Positions 14,337 through 20,499 of a stretch of DNA of 22,995 bases are shown here, in pieces. Position numbers and translations under genes: made by a program. Numbering within the stretch: the first letter of the stretch is position 1; every line of letters starts with the position of its first letter. The notes under the pieces are model-generated. The model had not been told where the DNA came from, did no database searches, and was given only the letters and a program-made list of their open reading frames with translations. The DNA comes from Planctomycetota bacterium (GTDB lineage Bacteria > Planctomycetota > Brocadiia > JAJRTI01): contig JAJRTI010000819.1 in assembly GCA_024278415.1 (NCBI GenBank), positions 1-22,995 on the forward strand, in the 5' to 3' direction.

Positions 14337-16718
14337 ATGACCCCGCGCATCGAACAACTCCGCCAACTCATCCAAGAACTCAACGACGCCGGCGTGCGCC
14401 GCACGACACACTTCGGGCTCGTCGCAGAGTCGCTCGAACAGACGCGCGGCGAGCCGCGGCCCATTCGCCGCGCCAAGGCGTTCGCACACTTGCTCGACCG
14501 CGTCGAGCAAGTCGTGCTGCCCCATGAGTTGATCACGGGCTCTATCCTTGGCATGTGGCCGCTGGCGGAAGGGCTGCCGCCATTCGAGCAACGTAGCGAG
14601 GAGGCCGCGGAGGTCATCGAGCGCTTCATCGAGGACAAGCGCACGAAGGGCCGAGGCGCGGAAGGGCAGCGCTGGGGCAGCCTCATGTTGCGCGACCACT
14701 ACGACGCGAACATCGAGTTCCGCGATCTCCAGAAACTCATCGCGGAGATGTCGGACCGCTACGCGGGCGGCGAGATCACACAGCGCGAGATCGGCGTGTT
14801 GCTGGAGCAGCACTTCCAGTTCGACTACAGCCGCGAGCAGAAAGTCATGCGCGAGTTGCCGTGGTTCGTGGCCAACCACGTCGATCTGAATTACGGCAAG
14901 GCCGCGCGCCGCGGACTGGGTTCGATCCGCGACGAGGTCATCGAGCGGCTCGCCGCGGCCGAAGACGATGAGAAGCGGGTGTTCTACGAGTCCGCCAAGA
15001 TCGCCATTGACGCGGCCATTCGCTTCGTCGAGCGGTACGCAGACACGGTGGAGGCCATGTGCGAATGGCCGGACGTGGACGAGGCCCGCGCGGCGGAGCT
15101 GGCCGACATGGCCGCGGTCCTCCGCAAGATCGCGGCCGAGCCGCCGGAGACGTTCCGCGAGGCGATCCAGCTCGTGTGGATGCTGCACGCGATCATCAGC
15201 ATCGGCGGCGGGTCGGCCATGTCCTTTGCGCGCTTCGACCAATACATGGAGCCATTCTATGCGCGCGACATCGAGCGGGGCGCGGCCACGCGTGAGGAAG
15301 CCAAGGATCTCGTGAGCTGCCTGTGGCTCAAGGTGAACGAGCCGCACATGCGCACGGTGCAGAGCATGTGCCTCGCCGGCGTGCGGCCCGACGGCTCACC
15401 CGGCGCCACGGACTTCACGCGGCTCTGCCTCGAAGTTTGCCGCGAGGTGGGCCAGCCCTACCCGAACCTGGCCGTGCGCGTGGGCGCGGAGACACCGGAG
15501 TGGCTGTGGGATGAGATCGCTGTGACAATCAAGAGCGGCGCGGGCCATCCCATGATTCTCAATGACGACACGTGGGTGGGCAACTTCCACCGGCTCGGCT
15601 ACCCGATCGAATCCGCGCGGGACTACTACAACATGGGCTGCGTGGAGATGATGATCATGGGCCAGACCGCGGAGTGGCGCGGCGCGGGGAACATGGACCT
15701 GCCGGGCATGCTCGAACTCGTGTTCCGCAACGGCGAGGCGAACCTGGCCGGCGAGACCGGCGCCAAGACGGGCGCGCTCGATGCGTTCGAGACGTTCGAC
15801 CCATTCCTCGACGCGTGCCTCGAGCAGGTGCGCCACCGCGTGCGCGAAAACCGCCGCCTCGTCGAGCAGCAGGACGCGGGGCGCCGCGGCAAGGCGTACG
15901 ATCCGTTTGGGTCGCTCTTCATCGACGATTGCCTCGAGCGCGGGCGCGACATGTACCAAGGCGGCGCGCGCTTCGGGCCGATTCGCCCCATGATCGGAAA
16001 GGGCCTCGCCACCACGGCCGACGCGTTGGCCGCGGTGAAGAAGCTCGTGTTCGACGAGCAGCGCTTCACGCTCCAGGAGCTGTGGGCGATCCTCGAACGC
16101 GACTTCGAGGGCCACGAAGGCCTGCGCGTCGAGTTGGGCCGGCGCCTGCCGTGCTTCGGCAACGACGACCCCGAGGTCGACGCCATCGCGCAGAAGGTGT
16201 TCGCGGCGTACACCGACGCGGTGCACGCGTGCAACGACGGCTCCGCGCCAGGCACGTTCGTGACGGGGATGTTCAGCTACACGGGCCACATCAGCGCGGG
16301 CGAAGTGACCGCAGCCACGCCCAACGGCCGGCGCCAGGGAGAAACCGTGAGCAACGGCATCGCGCCGAGCCAGGGCAAAGACACGAACGGGCCGACTCGC
16401 GCGATCCTGTCGGTGGCGAAGCTGGACCACTCGCGGATCACCGGCGCATGCGCGTACAACCTGAAGCTCTGCTCGGCGCTCGTGAGAGGCGAGAAGGGCT
16501 CGGCCACACTCGTGGCCCTGCTCAAGACCTACGTCGCCCAAGGCGGCTGCCAGATGCAGGTCAATTTCGTCGACCAAGACACGCTCAAGGACGCGCAGCA
16601 GCAGCCCGAGCAGCATCGCGACCTGATCGTGCGCGTGGCGGGGTACTCCGAGTACTTCAACAACCTCGACCACCGGCTCCAAGACGAGATCATTGCGCGG
16701 ACCGCGCACGCGGTGTGA
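14337..16718 (+). CDS. Glycyl radical enzyme, pyruvate formate-lyase-like
   Basis: A 793-aa oxygen-sensitive enzyme of the PFL/diol-dehydratase superfamily. The active-site cysteine is Cys435 in YNMGCVEM, with Glu437 as the usual acid/base partner. The radical-bearing loop near the C-terminus reads RVAGYSEYF with Gly769 as the expected radical site, followed by QDEIIARTAH. Other family landmarks are IRRAKAFAHLL (43-53), LPHELITGS (61-69) and ATPNGRRQGETVSNGI (660-675). The residue after CVE is Met rather than the Pro of glycerol/diol dehydratases and CutC, so the subclass is unclear: dehydratase, C-S or C-N lyase, or decarboxylase. The ATG at 14337 is two bases after the isomerase-like stop, with GGAG at 14328-14331. 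The frame is open further upstream, but that is an overlap with the previous gene. No radical-SAM activase lies nearby. Confidence 0.92.
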   Translation: MTPRIEQLRQLIQELNDAGVRRTTHFGLVAESLEQTRGEPRPIRRAKAFAHLLDRVEQVVLPHELITGSILGMWPLAEGLPPFEQRSEEAAEVIERFIEDKRTKGRGAEGQRWGSLMLRDHYDANIEFRDLQKLIAEMSDRYAGGEITQREIGVLLEQHFQFDYSREQKVMRELPWFVANHVDLNYGKAARRGLGSIRDEVIERLAAAEDDEKRVFYESAKIAIDAAIRFVERYADTVEAMCEWPDVDEARAAELADMAAVLRKIAAEPPETFREAIQLVWMLHAIISIGGGSAMSFARFDQYMEPFYARDIERGAATREEAKDLVSCLWLKVNEPHMRTVQSMCLAGVRPDGSPGATDFTRLCLEVCREVGQPYPNLAVRVGAETPEWLWDEIAVTIKSGAGHPMILNDDTWVGNFHRLGYPIESARDYYNMGCVEMMIMGQTAEWRGAGNMDLPGMLELVFRNGEANLAGETGAKTGALDAFETFDPFLDACLEQVRHRVRENRRLVEQQDAGRRGKAYDPFGSLFIDDCLERGRDMYQGGARFGPIRPMIGKGLATTADALAAVKKLVFDEQRFTLQELWAILERDFEGHEGLRVELGRRLPCFGNDDPEVDAIAQKVFAAYTDAVHACNDGSAPGTFVTGMFSYTGHISAGEVTAATPNGRRQGETVSNGIAPSQGKDTNGPTRAILSVAKLDHSRITGACAYNLKLCSALVRGEKGSATLVALLKTYVAQGGCQMQVNFVDQDTLKDAQQQPEQHRDLIVRVAGYSEYFNNLDHRLQDEIIARTAHAV

Positions 16719-16733
16719 CGGCTGTTGGGAGTC

Positions 16734-16747
16734 CCGCGTTCAGGCGG
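16734..16747. repeat. Possible degenerate REP-like hairpin
   Basis: CCGC (16734-16737) and GCGG (16744-16747) surround GTTCAG, and the TTCAG loop resembles that of the 1763-1782 hairpin. It lies between the converging glycyl radical enzyme and ceramidase-like genes. The stem is only four pairs, so this may be chance. Confidence 0.25.
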
Positions 16748-16828
16748 CCAGCGAAAGAATGATGATGGCTGAAGGCGGGGGCCGGGTGGATCAGAGTTGC
16801 TCGGCCGGCCGCGGCCCAAGGCAAGACT

Positions 16829-18130
16829 CTAGGACACGGCCGCTAGCCGCCGCGCGGCCGCGAGCAGGATCGACTCGGCCTCTGGGGCGAGCGCCGCGGG
16901 CTCACCGTACACGTAGATGTTGGTCAGGGCCTCGTATCCGCCTTCAGGCAGCATGTCCGCGGTCGGCACGTAGGAGCGCGAGGAACCGCAGTACGCAGCC
17001 ACGAGCGCGGGCGCGGGCGCGAGCGCTTCCTTGACTGCAAGCTGGTAGCCCAGGCACGTTTCGTCGTTGAACGCGACGAGCCGGAAGGGGCCGATGCCGA
17101 TCGACTGGACCGTGCTCGGCCGGGTCGTGGGCAGCGCGCCGGGGTTGCGATCGAGCACGATCTGCGCCCACTTCGCCTTCTTGTTGTCCGACCCACCAGC
17201 GATCTCGGCCAGTTCCTCCTTTGTCGGCACATCCTGGTAAGGCAAGCTGACGACCTCCATGCCGTATGACAGCGGCCCGCTGATGTCTTGCGTGTCGCCC
17301 GTGAGGCCGGCCATGACCGCGAGCGAGAGTTCGCGGCCGAGCGCACGCACGTCGTCCAGCGTGCCGGCGCAGAACCGGCCGCTCGCGTTGACCATGCGCG
17401 GCCGCACGTCGCCAAAGCAGCCGGCCAGGAACATCGCGGCCGCGCCGGGGAACTCGCGTTCGAGGCAAAGCTGCGCGTGGCCAGGGTAGTCGCCGCCAAT
17501 GAGTTGGCCGCCCATGGTCGTGGCGTGGCAGGCATAGGAGAAGAGGAGCGCCGCGGTCGGGCCGCCGGGTTCGGACAGCCGCACGATGGCCACGTCGGGA
17601 TCCCACCGGCCGTTTGGGTTCGGCAGCATGGGGCAGCCGTCGAGATCGGGCCGGCGCCGGTTGATGCCGAACGCGGCCCGTCCCACCGCGAACTCCGCCT
17701 GCACCGGGCGAAGGGTCTTGGCCGCGTCGCAGATCGCGTTGGCGCACGTCTGGCCCAGCCACTCGACGTAGGCCATGTCGACCTCGTCGTACAGCCACGA
17801 GATGGCGTCGTCCACGACCGGGCCGCAGTGCGTGTGCGACGCGGAGAGCAGCACCTGGCTCTCGTCGAGCCCAAGCCGCTCCTTCACCCCCGACTTGATC
17901 GCGGCCACGAGCGATTCGCTGAAGTCGAGCAGCTCCGCGGTGAGGATCGCGACGCGTTCGTGTGCTTCGTCTTCGAGCACGAGCGCGCGTGCATAGATCT
18001 GTTGATACACTCCGCTCGACTTCTGGTCGCGGCCGTATCCGCTCTGGAAGACCGGGCGCGTTGGCGTGATGCAGCGCGTGGCCGTGCCGGCGGACAGAGT
18101 CTGGGCCGCGTTGCTGTTGTCGCTGGTCAA
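16829..18130 (-). CDS. Neutral/alkaline ceramidase-like hydrolase
   Basis: A 433-aa protein resembling the N-terminal catalytic domain of neutral/alkaline ceramidases, which are zinc amidases, but much shorter than the 650-700 aa secreted enzymes. Counting from the proposed start: SASHTHCGP (96-104) matches the first zinc-histidine motif, FSYACHATTMGG (197-208) the second, followed by GGDYPG (212-217) and GCFGDVRPR (237-245), the usual Gly-Asp-Val motif. No signal peptide is visible. I prefer the TTG at 18130 because AGGAG (18142-18138) lies exactly seven bases upstream. The alternative GTG at 18196 overlaps the xseA stop as GTGA but has no ribosome-binding site of its own, and the ATG at 18163 has none. 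Ceramide as substrate is doubtful; many such short homologues in environmental bacteria are uncharacterised. Confidence 0.82.
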   Translation of the reverse strand: MTSDNSNAAQTLSAGTATRCITPTRPVFQSGYGRDQKSSGVYQQIYARALVLEDEAHERVAILTAELLDFSESLVAAIKSGVKERLGLDESQVLLSASHTHCGPVVDDAISWLYDEVDMAYVEWLGQTCANAICDAAKTLRPVQAEFAVGRAAFGINRRRPDLDGCPMLPNPNGRWDPDVAIVRLSEPGGPTAALLFSYACHATTMGGQLIGGDYPGHAQLCLEREFPGAAAMFLAGCFGDVRPRMVNASGRFCAGTLDDVRALGRELSLAVMAGLTGDTQDISGPLSYGMEVVSLPYQDVPTKEELAEIAGGSDNKKAKWAQIVLDRNPGALPTTRPSTVQSIGIGPFRLVAFNDETCLGYQLAVKEALAPAPALVAAYCGSSRSYVPTADMLPEGGYEALTNIYVYGEPAALAPEAESILLAAARRLAAVS

Positions 18131-18137
18131 TGTGGTT

Positions 18138-18142
18138 CTCCT
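18138..18142 (-). promoter_or_regulatory. Ribosome-binding site deciding the ceramidase-like start
   Basis: AGGAG on the minus strand, seven bases before a TTG codon at 18130-18128. It favours TTG over the upstream GTG (18196) and ATG (18163). Confidence 0.6.
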
Positions 18143-18192
18143 GTGGCTGTGGCGACCGGCCATCACGATCTTGCCAAGACACTTGCGGCGAG

Positions 18193-19560
18193 TCACGCCC
18201 CGCCCGGGCCTCCCTGTTCCGCAGCATCCTCTCCAAGCGCGACTTCGGCCACGACCGACCGCAGGCGGCCCTTGGCCAGGACGGTGTGGATTTCATCGGC
18301 CGGCGCGAGTTGCCCAGCATCTCGCACGACTTCGCCGTCCGCGGTTGTTGTCACGGAATAGCCTCTTCCCAGCACGGCTAGCGGGCTGAGGCCCTCCAGC
18401 CGCGCACCGCCCGAAGCGAGCCGTTCGCGTGCATGCTTGAGCCGGCTGGCCATAGCGGTGTGCCCGCGCTGGGCGAGGTCGTCGGCGCGCTGCTGGCGCT
18501 GCCGAATGGGGTCCAGGGGGCGGCTCAGGCCGTAGCTTCGCGCGAGCGTCTCCAGCCGCTGTTTGGCCACGCTCAGTTGGCCCAGCAAAGCCTGCGCGAG
18601 CCTGCGTTTGGCCACGCGCAGCATGTCGAGCAGTGCGCCCGCGTCCGGCACGACCATCTCGCCGGCCGCGGTCGGCGTCAGCGCACGCCGGTCCGCCACG
18701 AGGTCCGAGATGGTCACGTCGATCTCGTGGCCGACGGCCGAGATGATAGGGATGTCGGACGCGAAGATGGCCCGCGCCACGGCTTCCTCGTTGAACGCCC
18801 AGAGGTCTTCCAGGCTGCCGCCGCCCCGGCCCACGATCAACACGTCCGGCTTGCCCCATGTGTTGAAGTCGGCAATGGCCTCTGCGATCTCCGCGGCCGC
18901 GCCGTCGCCTTGCACGCGTACGGGCCGGATGTAAACCTCGATGGCCGGGAAGCGGCGCAGAATCACGTCGAGCATGTCGCGGATTGCCGCTCCCGTGGGC
19001 GAGGTGACGATGCCGATGCACCGCGGCAATTCGGGCAGAGGCTTCTTGTGGGCTTCATCGAACAGGCCCTCCTGGCGCAGCTTCTCCTGGAGTTGCTTGA
19101 ATGCGAGTTGGAGCGCGCCTTCGCCCTTGGGCTCGATTCGTTCGACGATGATCTGGTAGTTGCCCCGCGGCTCGTAGACCGTGATGCGGCCGTGCACGAC
19201 CACTTCGAGCCCATCTTCGAGCCGAAAGCGGGCGCGCTGCGCGACGTTGCGGAAGGCCACCGCGGAGATCTGCGACTGCTCGTCCTTGAGCGTGAGGTAC
19301 ACGTGGCCGGAACTGGGCGTGCGCGCGTTCGAGATCTCGCCGGTCAGCCACACGCGGCCGAAAGTGCCCTCTAGGCACTTCTTGATGTCGCGCGTCAGCT
19401 CGGCGACGGTGTAGACCTTGCGTTCGGCCTGGGCCGCCTCTTGTTTCGCGTCGGCGCTCACCTGTTTGGCCGCAGCCACTTTCCGCCCGCCTCCGGCGCC
19501 CCTCTGCTTGGCTGCATCGAAGAGAGGCAAGTCTGCTTGCTTCTGTCCTCGCCGCGCCAT
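18193..19560 (-). CDS. xseA: Exodeoxyribonuclease VII large subunit
   Basis: A 455-aa XseA, the catalytic subunit that with XseB degrades single-stranded DNA to short oligonucleotides during repair. After a basic Ala/Gln/Lys-rich extension (1-47) comes the OB-fold (about 48-145, with VWLTGEISNARTPSSGHVYL near its start), then the catalytic domain with GIVTSPTGAAIRDML (183-197), GRGGGSLEDLWAFNEE (244-259) and SAVGHEIDVTISDLVADRRA (274-293) followed by TPTAAGE, then a coiled-coil region and the C-terminal LAVLGRGYSVTT. The start at ATG 19560 (AGGGG about nine bases upstream) is five bases after the original stop of the YmdB-family gene. The frame is open upstream to 20028, but this is a shadow. 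No XseB-sized gene follows; the next gene is the ceramidase-like one. Confidence 0.95.
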   Translation of the reverse strand: MARRGQKQADLPLFDAAKQRGAGGGRKVAAAKQVSADAKQEAAQAERKVYTVAELTRDIKKCLEGTFGRVWLTGEISNARTPSSGHVYLTLKDEQSQISAVAFRNVAQRARFRLEDGLEVVVHGRITVYEPRGNYQIIVERIEPKGEGALQLAFKQLQEKLRQEGLFDEAHKKPLPELPRCIGIVTSPTGAAIRDMLDVILRRFPAIEVYIRPVRVQGDGAAAEIAEAIADFNTWGKPDVLIVGRGGGSLEDLWAFNEEAVARAIFASDIPIISAVGHEIDVTISDLVADRRALTPTAAGEMVVPDAGALLDMLRVAKRRLAQALLGQLSVAKQRLETLARSYGLSRPLDPIRQRQQRADDLAQRGHTAMASRLKHARERLASGGARLEGLSPLAVLGRGYSVTTTADGEVVRDAGQLAPADEIHTVLAKGRLRSVVAEVALGEDAAEQGGPGGA

Positions 19561-19565
19561 GGGGC

Positions 19566-19757
19566 TCACCCCTGCTCCGCTGGGTCTGGCGCGTCGACTT
19601 GCACGCGCGTGATGTCGCGGGCTTGGCCCGTGCCGGCATTGACGGTCACGATCGCTCCGCAGATTTTCACGTCGCCCTTGGCCACGTCGAACCGCGTGGG
19701 CATCTGTGTGGTGAGGTACTTGAGGACGCGGTCCTTGCGCCGGCCGATGACCGAGTC
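19566..19757 (-). pseudogene. Detached C-terminal part of the YmdB-family gene, downstream of an amber codon
   Basis: Directly after the TAG at 19760-19758 the same frame continues for 63 codons to a TGA at 19568-19566. It encodes DSVIGRRKDRVLKYLTTQMP, then TRFDVAKGDVKICGAIV, which is the conserved C-terminal region of the YmdB family (DSVIGR and MPTRFxVAKGD). There is no start codon or ribosome-binding site for separate translation. The full frame, counting the amber position as a residue, would be 283 aa, close to normal for the family, and would end five bases before xseA. Confidence 0.85.
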
Positions 19758-20417
19758 CTATGGCCCGGTCATGCCCAGGTCGGTGAGGTACGCGGTCCCT
19801 TGCGGCAGGATACGCTCGTCCGCGGTCTGCACGTGTGTGTGCGTGCCCAGCACGGCGCTCACTCTGCCGTCGAGATGCCAGCCCATGGCCATCTTTTCTG
19901 ACGTGGCCTCGGTGTGAAAGTCGGCGATCACGACGGGCGTCTGCCCGCGGAGCTTCGTGGCCAGTTCGGCCGCCGCGCGGAACGGGCAGTCCGACATGCT
20001 CGTCATGAAGGCGCGGCCAATGATGCACATGACGCCCACACGGTGGCCCCCGCGGGTCTCATAGCAGCCGTATCCTCGGCCCGAGGCCTGGGAGGAGAAG
20101 TTCGCCGGCCGCAGGAGGCGGTCGGTGCTCTCCATGTAGGCAATGATATCCTTTTTCTTGTACACGTGGTCGCCGGTGGTGATCACGTCGACCCCGGCCG
20201 CGAGGAGCGCCTTGGCCTCGTCGGGCATGATGCCGGCTCCGCCGGCCAGGTTTTCGCCGTTGGCGATGCAAAAGTCGATCTGCTGCCGCTCCTTGAGAGC
20301 GGGCAGGAGGGCGACGATGGCCTGGCGGCCGGGCTTGCCCACAATGTCGCCGATGACCAGGATCCGCAACGAGTTCGGGGGCACATGGGCCGGTTCGGGG
20401 ATGTCAGTCAGGTGCAT
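19758..20417 (-). CDS. ymdB: YmdB-family metallophosphoesterase, truncated by an in-frame TAG
   Basis: A 219-codon frame for a YmdB-like (TIGR00282) calcineurin-type phosphoesterase; characterised homologues hydrolyse cyclic nucleotides such as 2',3'-cAMP. Metal-binding motifs visible: VIGDIVGKPGR (Asp24), ANGENLAGG (Glu55, Asn56), TTGDHVYKKK (Asp83, His84, where many homologues have Asn-His), ADFHTEATSEK (His168) and GTHTHVQTAD (His193, His195). The frame stops at TAG right after TDLGMTGP, where homologues typically continue with an aromatic residue and then DSVIGR. All metal ligands precede the stop, so the truncated protein may keep part of its site but lacks the terminal strands. The start is ATG 20417, with AGGA unusually close. 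It lies 82 bases after lptD. A sequencing error is possible. Confidence 0.88.
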   Translation of the reverse strand: MHLTDIPEPAHVPPNSLRILVIGDIVGKPGRQAIVALLPALKERQQIDFCIANGENLAGGAGIMPDEAKALLAAGVDVITTGDHVYKKKDIIAYMESTDRLLRPANFSSQASGRGYGCYETRGGHRVGVMCIIGRAFMTSMSDCPFRAAAELATKLRGQTPVVIADFHTEATSEKMAMGWHLDGRVSAVLGTHTHVQTADERILPQGTAYLTDLGMTGP

Positions 20418-20499
20418 ATCCTGTCCGCTTGCTCTGTGCGCGGGTGGTGCGGCGTGGTGTGTGCCATCCCCCGGGCGGGCCGGCCGGGAGCCCCTGCGC

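Noticed and set aside
19758..19760. Amber reassignment (pyrrolysine or an alternative code)
   Set aside because: TAG is the natural terminator of at least four other genes here (adaptor, isomerase-like, ceramidase-like, lptD), and no pyl gene or suppressor tRNA is seen. Genome-wide recoding is unlikely, though local readthrough is not excluded.
19561..20028. Extended XseA frame upstream of 19560
   Set aside because: It overlaps the YmdB-family gene in another frame and shows no family similarity; XseA begins naturally at ATG 19560.
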